In this document: in pieces, positions 35,995 to 48,600 of the stretch
Layout of the letters: the number at the start of each line of letters is the position of its first letter
How positions within the stretch are numbered: position 1 is the first letter of the stretch
Notes under the pieces: model-generated
Told to the model about the DNA's origin: nothing
The model's database searches: none
Seen by the model: the letters and a program-made list of their open reading frames with translations, nothing else
Program-made: the position numbers and the translations under genes
DNA from: Ectocarpus siliculosus
Lineage: Eukaryota > Sar > Phaeophyceae > Ectocarpales > Ectocarpaceae
Direction: 5' to 3'
DNA length: 64,000 bases
NCBI GenBank assembly: GCA_000310025.1
Contig: FN649738.1
Coordinates: 1,188,350-1,252,349, forward strand

Positions 35995-36338
35995 CTTCAC
36001 CCACCCGACAGCAACAGATGCTGTGGCGGCTGGTTCGCACCCTCCGACCAGTTTTCTGGCCTGAACGTGAGGTAAAATACCACCATCCACAACAAGCAAG
36101 CTCTGTGTAGCGAGCCGTTTGTGTCGTGTGTGATCACGTACGCAGCGCTCAACCGCTTACTGCCCAGATTGCTGGTTGGATATCGGTGGACATCTCCGGA
36201 GATTTTCGGAGATTTTTGACAAATTGGCGGTGCCCCCCCCCCCCGCTCGGTTGCGCTCGGGACAGCGGGGGACATTCCGGGGGACATTCCGGCAACATGC
36301 ATTGCTCTGCACTGCCGGCCTGCGCGGATATCCCAATC
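35995..36338. promoter_or_regulatory. Divergent promoter region between two genes
   Basis: Only 344 bp separate the proposed ATG of the minus-strand gene (35994) from that of the plus-strand plastid gene (36339). The spacer contains a C run followed by GCTCGGTTGCGCTCGG, a duplicated GGGGGACATTCCG word at about 36267-36292 and a GGAGATTTTCGGAGATTTTT duplication at 36198-36217. No TATA box is obvious. A shared bidirectional promoter is inferred from geometry alone. Confidence 0.45.
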
Positions 36339-39300
36339 ATGACCTGTCCCGGCAGAAGGAAGCCACTTATGAGAAGAGCAGCGTTGGCCCTTGGGCTTCT
36401 GTTGCCTAGCTTAGACCAGGTGTCGGATGCATTTGTCTTTCACGCGCCCGTGCCATCAACTGCATCCCCGTGTGATCATGCGGCGTTTGAATCAGTCGGG
36501 TTAACAAGCAACTGCCTGCTGAAGGCTTGGAGTAGCCGTACCAGCAGAACAGGGAGGAAAGCTCCTGCACCTGATGGCCAGCGACACCAAGGAAAGGTGG
36601 GTGGTGTTTGTCTAATTGGAATTTACGCACGGTGTGTCTGTTGCATCTGCATGTGACCTGGCATGCAGAGTTCGAAGCATCCACGGCAGCCTCTTGCTCT
36701 CTGAGCAACATCAGTGATTTGCGATCTCACAGGCGCCTGTGATATGAAGTCGTACACATGTTTTGTGCCAGTCATCACTGCTGCTTTGGCGTGCAACATT
36801 GTTGGAACAACCGGTAGGTTTTCTTTTTTCTTCCCCACGAACACCCCACTAGTCTACAGCAGGAGTCTCGTCTACATACCTATCTTGCAGTACAATAGTC
36901 TTCCGTACTGAAGTCTACATATCTTGCACTGTAGTCTACATCTCCCGCAGTGGGCTCCACATAGCGCCTACAGCGGCCCGGCAGACGCGATTAGGGCCAC
37001 AGAGGAAAGACCATTCACGAGTTGTATGCGTACCTGTGGGGAGAGCTGGGAATGTGGACCGTTGTGCATTCAATAACGGTACGAATCTACATAACAACAA
37101 TGTCTGATCCATCCGGGTGAACATGGAGGTTAGTCATCGCCCCCTACCTCTTGCGATTGCATGTTGGACGACAGCCCCGGACCCTTGCGTCGAAAAATTG
37201 TTGTGTGTGCTCCGCGAACTTGTACCAAGCCGGGTGCTGGGTTGCCTCAGGTGGGGTGGTGTAACCTGGACTTTCAACCATGTTTTTCGTTACGAAGCCC
37301 GCGCAGCCCTGTATCGCACCCGGTGGGCGCTGCCGGAGGTTGCGTAAGTTACCACCCCCCCTATAATAGACACATGTGTAATCCTCGAGTCCTCCATCAA
37401 GAGAGATGCCTTAGACCAGAGAGTCAGGTGATATCTCTTCGGAAAGATCTGGGCAAGGCGTTTCTAACGCCGCCGTTTTCGGTGCCGTCGTTCTGCTTGG
37501 CCACAGAGTAAGCACACTTTGTGAAATCGTCTATGTACTCTACATGTCATGCAACGTACGATACCCCTTATCGCCACCCACTCGGCCGCCACTCCTGACG
37601 TCCATACAACACGACAGGCAAGGAGAGGGATCAGACCTGCCTTGATGTCCTTCGAGCCTGGGGTGGAAGCGGCCGCGGCGAGCGCTGGGGGCGGCGACGG
37701 CGGCCAAGAGCAGGGCTTCGACGGGGACATGGCGCCCGTGGACCTGGACCAGGCAATGGGATCCTTCTCTCCCGAATGGGCGAACGGGACGGTAAGGGTC
37801 GCTCTCATCTCTTGGTCCTCGTCTCGAGCAGTAGTAGTGTTGGGCGCTTGTTCGGTGGGGCGTTGTTTCCGTGTTAGAACCCACTTCGGAGCGTCATTTG
37901 ACAGTTGCAACCAACCCTGATGAGTACCATCCTGTAGCGATCTTGTTGCCAGCCGTTCGCGTGTTTCCATCTGTCGCAACCAACGGGGAAAGTATTTTTA
38001 AGGCCGGGGATATTCAAGTTGGGGCCATTTAGAAAAAGGCACACATGGCCGCGGTATTGGTCGTGGTGCAGGAGGCGGAGGGGGGCGGAGTGTATCAATT
38101 TGTCCTGGGAATCTCACTACATAGCGTAACCATCGACCACATCTCTCGTGCTTTGGCAAACACCGATGCTGTGTAGGCGAAAGGCGAGAGGACGTTCGTG
38201 TGTACCGGAAGTTATTCCTCGGGTTCGCTAAACAAGAATCAACTTTTCAACAGTCCGGGCATAGTTTTTTTAGAGAAAATCAATCGTGCCTCGGCGCTTG
38301 ATGGCAGATCAAGACCTGTTTGCTGTCGATGCTCCGAGAATGGCAGTAGCACCCCCGAGGCATTTCTTCCACGCCCCAACCCGACCTACTGGACATGGCG
38401 TGGTTTGCGCTGTTGGTAAGTATACATTGGTGAATATACATGGTCGAAATGGAAGCTTTATTGCCACAGGCGTAACCTTGTGCGACGTGTGACCCACCGA
38501 ACTTTCTGCCGCGTCCCCGCCCCTGGGGCTTGTCGCTCTTTACGCATTTTGCAGGCTAGGGTAGAGGCAAAGGAGCAGTTGATAAAGGGATCGGTCATCG
38601 CGGCGAACCAGACGGTCTTCCCATACTCGATCGACAGCTTCCCGCCTCTGACAAACAGCGAGGTAAGCCTACTCGCGGCCTCGACGCTTTGGTTGATTCC
38701 GCTTGCTATCTAGTTGAAGCCCGAAGTCTCCGCCAACCGCGACGTGAGCCTGCCCCCTGCCCCCATTCCTATGCGCGCCAACAAGAAAGGTGCCATCAGG
38801 CCCTCCCTCGTTGTACCCTGACGGCTAGCCTCAGGGTGACGGTGGACAAGAGTACTAGAGCTGGTCCCGTTGGTTGCGTAGAAAGTAGTAGGCCACGCTC
38901 CACCAGACTGGCTGTTGCCTCACCGGTCTCTCTCACAGCGAAGTGAGATCCCGTCATGCTCGAAGCGCAGCAGGGGTGAATCGAGTCGACCTCTAATGTT
39001 GTCGCCGGCGGCTGTGACCAACCTTTAATAATGGTGTTCCAGTCTTTTACCGCGCTTGCCATCACAGAGCCCCCGGTGTGTTTAACTGCGAGAAGGTGGC
39101 AATCAAAGCACGTTTTGGGTGTTGTGATTCCAGGCAATACACCCAGGAGTGGGTCGAAGACTTTTTCACTCCGAGTCGAGATTAGGAGCGCGTCGACGCC
39201 GCCGATCGCGGCACAAGCAAAAACACGTACTCGATCCAGCCGCTGCAGCATGGCGAGCCGAGCAGGTCCACAGGGCTCAGGCGGAACCAAACGTCTCCGA

Positions 39301-40492
39301 CACCTACCCCTACCGCACACACCGCAAATCAACAGTCTGGTGTACTTGCGCAGCGCAAAGCAACCCGATAACCCCAAGGACAAATCATTATGTCGAAAAA
39401 ACGTGCGACAGGTGTACTACAACGGGACATCCGAGCGTTACTGGTGGAACCAGAATGCCGACGCGGTGAGCGTGTACGTGCCGGTACCGAAGGACTTCGA
39501 TGCCGAGAAAGTCGAGTTCGTGGCCAAGACTAGACACATATCGCTCAAGTTCGACGGAGAAGAGGTGCCTTTAAAATATTTCTTTTTTAGAAGTAGATTT
39601 TTGCGTGAGCCCGGCGGAAACACATCGGTGTCGGGGAACTTTTGTACAACCTGCAGTCGCCGATGGTGTGCTTGGCACTTGCTTGCAGGCATGCTGATGT
39701 GCGTGGGTCGCCTACATAGCATTTCGAGAAAAACAACGCCCGCGTTCTCACACACTCGTTTGCTTGGACTAACGCGTCTCTTGTGTCTCTTTGGAGGTTG
39801 CTACTACCGACTCGGTGTATTTCGCTGTTCTTTTTTTTTCATTTTTCTTGGAGGGCTGTTGCATTTGTGTACATGCCGCATCTCGAAGGCTTTATTTTTA
39901 CCACCCTTTCTAGTCGTGACTTGTGCGTGTGTGTTTTTTCCGTGGCGCGGAGAGGGGGTAGGGCGAGGTGTGTACACACCAGGCGCAGCTGGCTGAAGCC
40001 CGACGTATTTTCGTTTTTCGGGGTGTGTTCTTTGTTTCATGAAACACCACAATGCTCGACCTACTTGTACAGCTTCAATTGGGCCTTTTCACGGTGCACG
40101 GGGCCGCTCTACTTCTCCCGCCATTTAGATCGGCTGAGCCGTTTGTGCTCAGTACCGGCTTCGTAGCCAGCTGTGAAAGGGCCTATCGTGAAAAGCCAGA
40201 AGCCTGCATGATGCTCAGGCCCCCTTCTCTGTTGCACCAATATCCACGTGTCGGAACCCCTTTTTTTTTCGCACCACCGAGCGGTACACGCCCCACGTGT
40301 ATGCCTCGCCTTGTGCAGGTCCTCGCCGGAACTCCCTTCTACCGGATCGATGGGTACGACTCCCTTTTCGTGCTCGACTCCGACAATGACCCGCCCTACG
40401 TGCAGCTCGAGCTCTTCAAGGTCCGGGAGTACCAGAACTGGGAGGACTTCTTGCTGGAAAAGTCCGACTTCACTCCGGGAGGGGCGCAGTAG
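36339..40492 (+). CDS. Plastid-targeted CS-domain (p23/NudC-like) protein, about 298 aa
   Basis: Exons: 36339-36596, 37618-37791, 38555-38662, 38714-38743 (or to 38789), 39412-39564 and 40319-40492; all are phase 0. Residues 1-40 contain MRRAALALGLLLPSL followed by SDAF-VFHAPVPS, a signal peptide with a Phe at the cleavage site and then a Ser/Arg-rich stretch. This matches the bipartite plastid-targeting pattern of heterokont algae. Residues 87-190 are a Gly/Ala/Asp-rich and then helical linker. Residues about 198-290 form the CS fold: YWWNQNADAVSVYVPVPKDF, VEFVAKTRHISLKFDGEE and YVQLELFKVREYQNWEDFL. CS domains act as Hsp90-type co-chaperones or NudC-like chaperones, so a stromal chaperone partner is plausible. 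In-frame ATGs at 36297 and 36369 are alternative starts; the last gives the tidiest signal peptide. The 30-nt fourth exon is the weakest part. It converges with the dehydrogenase gene to its right. Confidence 0.78.
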
Positions 40493-42407
40493 ACAATAGG
40501 GTAGAGTGTAGGGTTAGAGGAAAGATGGGGTCAAGAAAATCTGGAACTTGGCCAGACACGAAGGGCGATTTGAATCGCCATGCGAAAGAGATGGCTCACC
40601 ATCGAGTGAAAAATGGAAGTGCTGAGCTTCTACCCGAAGTTGACATTTGTGTGCGCGCCGCCTCCGAACGAAGTGATTCAACTCCGATTTTAGGTTCACC
40701 TCTGATTATTTATTCACCCCGCCTCTAGCGCCAGTCTCGTTTCGCTTCTTTGACCGGCCTCTCAGAACACTAGCATCGTTAGTTTGTTGCCATGTTTTGC
40801 TTGAGATCGCAAAACAACTCCACGACTCGCGCCTTTTCGCGCATCTCTCTAGAGGGCTTGCATCTCCGACATCGCTTGTGTGAAGCCCAGCGTTTCTCAA
40901 CGCATTGGGACCCACTGCAGCAGCACACCGCCTGCCTACTTGTGCGCAAACTGCACCCTGAGGGTCCAAGTGGCCCTGTCTCTCCCTCGATTCATAACCC
41001 GTCGATGTTGTGTTTTGTTGGTCTCCTGGCGAAGGCAACATGCAGAGGGTTGGCGCAGATATGGTGGTCCCTCCTTCGGCGAATTCCAAATATCGGACGG
41101 ACCTTTCGAAGAAGGGTCAGGATGCACGAAAGATCAGCGCACACAAGGGCAACGTGCCACTTGCGCTGGACCGGGGGGTTTGACGTTTACCCATGACCGA
41201 TCATGTTCCTTGTAACCACAAGAACGGCAAGCCCTAGCGAGTATTTTCACTTCCTTGAAGAATAGAGTGCGAAGTAGGGAACGGAGGAGACACTCGGGTG
41301 CAATTCGCATTAAAGCACGTCCTCGTTTATGATAGTCTCCTTCCGGGTCTTCTCCCAAAATTTTCGGGGCAAGTTGGATAGATCCTTCACGGAGGTTGCA
41401 ACGTTGGGAATGAATCTGCGAACTTCTTGTCTATTTTTCACTTTGTCGTTGCCATGGCAACAAACGGCACGAAGGAATTGACTCATGCTCTTTGTATCAA
41501 AGGTTGAACCACCTCTTTTTTCAAACATTTGTCAGGTTGTTTTCTCGCAACCTTCTGTTTCTTTCAACCAATCCGACCAATCCTCTCTTTCCTCGACATG
41601 TACAGCCAGAAGTGACGTGGAAACTGCACAGGGCACACACAGGTTGACCAAAATGCCCAGTTCAGGTTACCACTATTCTCACGAGGGGGCTACAGCAGCA
41701 ACCGCAGTTCCTCCCTTGGGCTAATCTCATTAATGCCGCTGGACACAGATATATAGAGGAAGGAGTTTCCTTCCTGCCAGCTCCCTACTCGTGCACCGTC
41801 CAAGTCACGTCAATTTCCTACGTACAGGACCTCCATTTTCACATTGAAATGAAAGTGGCCGTATATACACCATTCATATATCTGTCTCTCGAACTGTGGG
41901 ATTCACACCGATTATCCCACCGTGGCGGTTGCCTACATACATACATCACACGCCGAAATATCAACAGACTCATCATACAACGCACCAACTTGTGAATCAC
42001 CCCATCCAAGTCCAGTTGCAGCTACGTAGCTCTCCCGAGTGGAAAAGATTCCAGACGCTACGGGAGGCCTAGAGAATGACCAGCCAACATACTGCGTATA
42101 TCAGATTCATTGCAACACTGACGACAAGCGGAGGCATGTACCAAGAAGAACATGTACCAGCAATTCATTTCACTCGGAACATCTCAAACCATCAGCGGCC
42201 TACCTCTGACGTTTTCGCATACCACAGGTGTCGCTCGGTCTCCGTTCATTCGCCTTACCACATTACTTGGAACCAATCGCGGAATGGGCCACGACTTGCA
42301 CCACATCACATCGTTCTCCCGAACGTTCAATATATCATTGAACAAAACGTGGGATATTTCGCGGAATTCACTAGAGATTGTTTTGGGGGAATGCATGCCG
42401 TACATAC
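40493..42407. other. Stretch between converging genes
   Basis: It should contain 3' untranslated regions of the CS-domain gene and of the dehydrogenase. A 184-codon open frame on plus at 42076-42630 has no family similarity and mirrors the exon-like sequence on the minus strand. Nothing else is recognised. Confidence 0.35.
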
Positions 42408-42592
42408 CTATTGTGAGAAGACAGAACGGGTATCTCAAGCAGCAACTGCAGTCCGCCTGCATCTTCTCGATGGCCATGGCCCACGGGTCATGGAAATTGT
42501 TCACCCTCGTCTCTCCGCAAATCCCAAACCAACCGTGTTGGTTGTACCGAACACCATCGGGGCCGGGGGCGGACTCGCCCCTCGATTGATTT
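42408..42592 (-). pseudogene. Isolated exon resembling a GT2 chitin-synthase core (possible relic)
   Basis: After acceptor GCGCGCAG there are 61 codons ending at donor GTATGTA (phase 2 start, phase 1 end). They include GWFGICGETRV, DPWAMAIEKM and ADCSCCLR. In family 2 glycosyltransferases of the chitin synthase type, a GLCGETRIAN-like segment is followed by a Trp and a helical region before the product-binding motifs, so the order fits. The other expected motifs (the Asp motifs and QxxRW) were not found nearby on the same strand, and the phases do not fit the dehydrogenase gene. It may be a relic, a missed gene or a coincidental match. Confidence 0.35.
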
Positions 42593-42671
42593 CTGCGCGC
42601 ACATCCAAAACAACGACCCCAAGCGTATAAATACACCCGGCTGCAACGACCGGGACGATTCGCACTTTTTT

Positions 42672-45600
42672 TCACGTCACGACGACCTTGGCGGCCGGCT
42701 TGTTGACCTTCACTCCTACGAACCGGGAGCTCTGCTCGACCAGCGACCTTACCGCCTCCCTCATGTCCGACTCCTTCACCCCGGCGAGCTTCAAGAGCTT
42801 GGCGCGGAGACCTGTTCGCATGGGCGGTTCGTTCTCCAAGAACGACTGGAGATTCATCGAATCGAACGGTGCATGAAAGCCGGGGAAGGCGGGCGGGCAA
42901 GTTGTGAGGTGAACAAGGAGCTACAGCTGTCTGGGTTAAGCGAAAGTTTCGCTATAGTCTAGTCTATATGAGATCTCAACCTTGTTTGATGACAGAAAGG
43001 CCCGTTGTTCCAATGTCCCGCAGACAGCTTGGGGGCATAGACTAGCTGGAGTGGTGGGTAAACTATGGACGTCACCAACTCCAATATCAGGGGTTGGATT
43101 GCGACCTGCTAAAGACAACCGACGGACATGAAAGTTCATCAATGGGCTGAGTAACGGATGTGAAGAAACGATAACACGTCATTATTGTACGAGTTTCTGC
43201 GAGCAACTTTGCAAGCGACTTTGGGTTCGCAGCCAAAAGAGTTGAATGTACATGGAAGCACCCAAAGAAAACTAGACATTGAAGAGGTTATGGATAGCTG
43301 GAAGGATGCCCAAAGTGTGTCGTAACTGAGTGCTTGGAGTATGTGGAGTACATCAACATGCTCAACATACGTGAAATCCGAGCGTAACCCCGCCATTGAA
43401 CCATCGTGGATAGTACACAGAACAGTCACATCCGTGCCGAACAGAGCTGTAATACTGTAGTTGTCAACAGGATAAAGTTATAGACGTCTGGATTCACAAA
43501 TTCTCCAACTAAGACCTAATTTTGCGCAAATGGCGTCATAGACAAGAACAAGAATGTCTCAAAATGCCAATTCTACTTCACTCAAGAGGATGGGAGAAAC
43601 AAGGAAATCACATGCATGGATGATGCCGAGAATGCGGGAGAAGCCCGTACACAAAATTCTTCCAAAAATAATCTCAACTCAACGGCGTCAACAATGACCG
43701 CCGAGTAACAGGTGGTTCATGTGTTACACTGTGTTCGGACGTGGATAAAACGAATCGTTGGGTGGACAAATAAAAAGAAATGGTTTGTGAAGACCCGACC
43801 TTAATCATGTTGAGCCTTCCCTCGAAACGGTTGGCCACGCCTCCGCCTAGCACCCTCCCGGCCTTGTCTTCGACCTAGCAAACAGAAACACAACAAAACA
43901 AAAACGCAGCGTGCTGCGCTCAGCAAATGGTAGAGGCAACCGAAGCCGCGAAGCACGTTACAAAGATTTTGAAGGTCGGACGAGTGAGCGGAGATTTTCT
44001 CTCCTGCCCTACTCTTTGTGAGGGACCCAAGACGACCTGCCTGCATGTTCGTACCAGGCACACCATTGCTGAAACCAACAGCGGACAGGTCAAGGTCTGC
44101 CACAAAAACAAGCTTGACACCGGGGAAACCAAAACATCACCGAAAGGAGATGAAATGAAGCCGCAGATATTTTTCAAACATGGAATAGGGGCGTTCACTA
44201 GGCCGGACCTTGTGTCACCAAGCTTGCGTGTGCATACGAACCGCATTGTTGGAGAAGAAGAGGAAAAGCGCTGCCTACAGGTTTCACTGCCAATGAGGGG
44301 GAATGCTTTCGAAGACCGTCCTTGCTAGGTGGCATATCTGGTAGGCTGGTTGGAGCAGGCGGTGCTTCTCTCGTCTACTCAATCATGCTTTCCTTGTCTC
44401 CCTGTCTCAAACGGCGATATCTCGGGCGATTGCTCTCTCAAAGAACGATAAGTAACAGCATAGGATGCCCCTTTGTCGAAATAAGCACAAATGGAGCACT
44501 GCCTGCCGAACTCGAAGACACCCGGGATTACCGACACTGTGTGCCCTTTGCTCTCACCCCACTGAATCTCCCCAGGGTGGTCTTGGCGTATCTCAGCAGG
44601 GTACGGCATAACTGCGATTATGTAGGCCGCGAGCGAGAAGGAGTATCAAATATTATCAAATCAAATATTATCAAACTGTTGTAGCGGACCGTACATGATG
44701 TTTGGGGATAGTAACGCGGAAACTAAATGACACTTTCAACCAATACACGTGACATCAAAGAAGCGTTTCCCGTAAGAGACTATATCCCGTTCGATGGGGT
44801 GAGTTGTAGCACTTCGTCGGAACACACGAGAACGAACACAAGGCGGCGGAATTCTAGCGGGTCGGGGCGAGAAGCTAAGAAGCAGCGCTGTCAGAATATT
44901 TGACTACAACAAACAGCAAAAGCTGTTTAACCGGAGGAGGTGCAGGAGAGGGAGAGGGAGGGGGGGAGAGAAGCCGTTCGACGGGTTTCGGGTTTCGGTT
45001 TTGTCGTCGAAGCATGTATCTTCACGCGCGAACAGCGCGTACTGCGAAGGAACTCGTTCAGGAAGGAAAACGACGAAAACTACCGACCGCACGGGGGGAT
45101 GATGAAGCTCGGCAGGTGACAGGCCGCCGCATCTACCGATGTACCCAGTAGCGACCTCGCGCTGTGTAGACGGGAAATGTCGACATGGTTGTGGCCTTCA
45201 AATAGAAATCTCGTCCTGATCTCTGCGGAACAACTGCGGCGCATGCGACGCTACCCACGTCGATCACACGTTGGAAGACGACAAACCTCTTCATCCGTGT
45301 TGATGTTATGAGCCGCCTTGATGATGTCCGGCTCATGCTCCCACATGACGTACATCACCCGCGCCACCGCCCACCTCCACACCAAGGCGTTCTGCAGGGC
45401 GGGGGCGGGAGAGTTGTTTGCTCGCTGTTGTGCGATCATCGCGAAACAGATTCTGAAACCAAGTCAGTACAGTTCGTGCATTGCAAATGCAGTTGTGAGA
45501 TTTGCGCGGGGAACGGGGGGGGGGTGCAGTGCGTTCGGTAGAAACGTCTTCGGACAAACAGAAAAAGGACAGCGGGAAGCATTACGTTAAAAGAGGGCGA

Positions 45601-48600
45601 AGTACGGCATATGGTTCACCAACGCTAAATTTTCGACAAGAGGAAACGATTAAGGAACACCACGTGCCTGCTTGCCAGCGCCATCGCGCTGCTTGTTTGA
45701 GGTGTGAACCAAAAGGCGTAGCCATTGCTCCGCAACCAGCCATCACACCTACCTCCTGTTCCGTGGCGGTGGCCGGCGTGACTAAGATATGCTCCTTCCA
45801 CCCGTCCCCCTGCAGTACCCCGCTCTCGAGCTTGCACAGCGTGATGAAGGCCAGCGTGGTGTGCATGCCTGCCTCCGGCAGACGAAAAAGCACGCCAAGA
45901 TAGTCGTCACGCTCTCGGCGATGTCGCGGTCGTTCCGAGAGTTGTTGTCGGTGTCGTCCACAACGTTCTTGTGGTGTGGTCGTTGTTGTGAATGTTGACA
46001 GAGGCAAGCCGAAGAACACGCGACTATGCATGCCACCAATGAAAGGACTATCAACACGAAGGCACCGTCGTACTCAAATAAATATATTCTTCGGCGCATC
46101 TATTCTGGCGCCAGCCTACGCTGTCCAGTGGAATTTTTCGCTTGGTATCTCGAATCTCTGCCAAACCCGCGATCAACACCGAGCATACCATTCACTAGGA
46201 GGATCTTGCGACGGCAGAAGTACTCGGCCTCGGCCGGAATTCGTGGGATCTGCTCGACGTCACAAAGAAGATAAGAACGTGAGCGACAGAGAAATAAAGT
46301 AGCGTGGCATGAACGGCGAAACAAAGTCCGCCGCGGGCAGAGGACAGCGAGATACAACATACCTGGTACGGAGAACGGCCTGCACATACGAAGAGAACGG
46401 GCGCGGGGGCATCCTTCCGGGAGCTTCAAAATGTATCTCGACAGAGAATTGTTTCCTCTGGTTTGATCCTTACACGTCTGGGGAAATGGTGTGTGCTCGT
46501 TGGCTACAGGACGACTCGGGCCTATACCCACTCGTCTTCTGGCATGGACCCAAGATCAAACACACCGAAAACGTGTCTCAGACAGCAAGTTGTCCAGTCA
46601 TACAATGCGAAACGAAGAACAAAAGTCTCGAGCTCGAAGATATGGAAAGTGGACAAAACCAAATGTACGGGGGGGGGCACTTAAACAGAACATTCCAAAT
46701 GAACCGGCATGGTCCCTCGGCGGGTGGTGCAACGGCTCGCGCGACGGAGTGCAACAAGCCCTCAAGGGATCGCCAAACCCGTGCCGTAACAGAGTGAGAA
46801 CAACCGTGGCTCGCCACTCTTAAGACTCGGACGTACGATGACAACACTGGGCCAGCGGCCAGTCACATGAAACAGATGACTACTTGCATCGGGATTCTAC
46901 ACACTGGCAAATTACGACATATGCTCAATTTTCAGCAACAAATTCGCGGACCTCGCTCGTCACTTCGGCACCGACAACATTTTTCCCGGGGCACAAACTG
47001 CAACAAGGTGGGCGAGCACATTTGTTAATGCGACCTGCCTGGACGTGGTCTCCCTTGAAGGGGGGCAGCGGGGCTCCCTGCGGCGGCGCGATCACGACGA
47101 TCTCGCCGCTCGAGGGCTCGGTGCCCATCTCTATCCAGTCCGCCGTGATGGTCCGCTCCGTGCAGATGCGGTCGACCATGCAAGACACGACGTCCACACG
47201 ACCTGTACACACGGGGGGCACGTGTTGCCGATTGCCGCGGAAAGCCAAGGACGAGCCAGAGGGGACAACGGTGGTTCTCGATTCCTTACACGGTCGTGGT
47301 TGTCGGACTATCAGGAGCGGGGGGGCGGGCTAACTAATATGGCCGTTACCCCCAGGTCGAAGACCAATGCGTCCCTATCGAGCCGGGATCAACGGATCGC
47401 ATCGGGCTTTCTCCGACCAGATGGGCCTTACCACCGACCGCATACAGCTGTAAAGGGTTCCGAGAGCGGCGCTTGGGAGTTTGGGGAGCAGGTCGTGTTG
47501 TGGGACCGTAGTGCTTTCGTGTAGACAACCTTTTCCACTTCCAACAGGCAGTCGGGGCGGTGCGAGCTGGCTCGTCCAACGGTCTACTGGTTTCCTCGAG
47601 CTGCGCTCGTTGAGTCATATGGATTGGATTAGGCCTCCTGAAGTCTCGCCCCCCATCAATACCCATATTTTCCACAATGTCCAACTTGCATCGAACCAGG
47701 TAGGCAGATTGGCCGAATTCCTAGCTCCACGGTTTTCGTCTCTGAATTTGGTCCAATACGACGCCTACGCCTGTAGATCCTGTCCGAAACCGGCCCGCTT
47801 CACTGACTCGGTGCCTTCCGACCGTCCCATTCTTAAGGCCCACTACTATACAGGAAGACGCACACACCCTCTAGGGCCTCCTGGAGCTTGTGCACGGCAT
47901 CGTGGTCGTTTTCGCAGGCGTACAGGGCTGGCCGCTCCCCGTCCGCCTTGGGCTCGATGCAGGACAGCAGGGGCAGGACCACGTCCGACATCGAGGGACC
48001 CAGCGAGATGCTGAAGGTGGTCGCTCGCTCGGCCTTTTGTCAAGCGACAAGGAGCGGACGGAAGCGGATGGGGGGGGGAATGCCGACAAGGCCAACGAGA
48101 GGCGTTCAATACCTGTTGTGTGTGTGGTCCAACTCTATCGGAAGAAGTCGAGGGACATGCCCAGCGAGACCTACAGTCAGGACAAGAGAATGTCGGCACT
48201 TGAGTCAAACCCCGACTCTTCCCGTCTCACCAGCGCCTTGAGAGATTCGGCCTCGTCCGTGCAGGCAAACACTCGGGATTCTTCCCCGAGACCGCCCCCC
48301 GGGAGCGCCGCAACACCTCCCACCATCCCGTTCTTCAGGACGTCCATCTTCTCGATCGTGGGCTCTCCGTTCACCTTCAGGCCCACCTCCGTGCCCTCCT
48401 GCGCGAAACCGCGCCCCGAGTTGAAGCCATATCAGTCGGCGTCAGGTGTTGTACTTGGGGGTCTCGTGTCCCGTGCGATTCGCATATACTGTGTTGTGTG
48501 TTATTACACCGCGCTCACGGAGTGCTGTCTCGTGAATGCCAAGCAACTTCGAGCGGACATGTTGACGAAACGGGGGCGTGAAAGTGAACGAGAGCTTCGC

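Noticed and set aside
38280-38411. Possible exon of the CS-domain gene with a strong GTAAGTA donor
   Set aside because: It ends in phase 1 or 2, whereas flanking exons at 37791 and 38555 both need phase 0.
42076-42630. 184-codon plus-strand open frame
   Set aside because: No similarity or splice context; it mirrors the exon-like sequence at 42408-42592 on the other strand.
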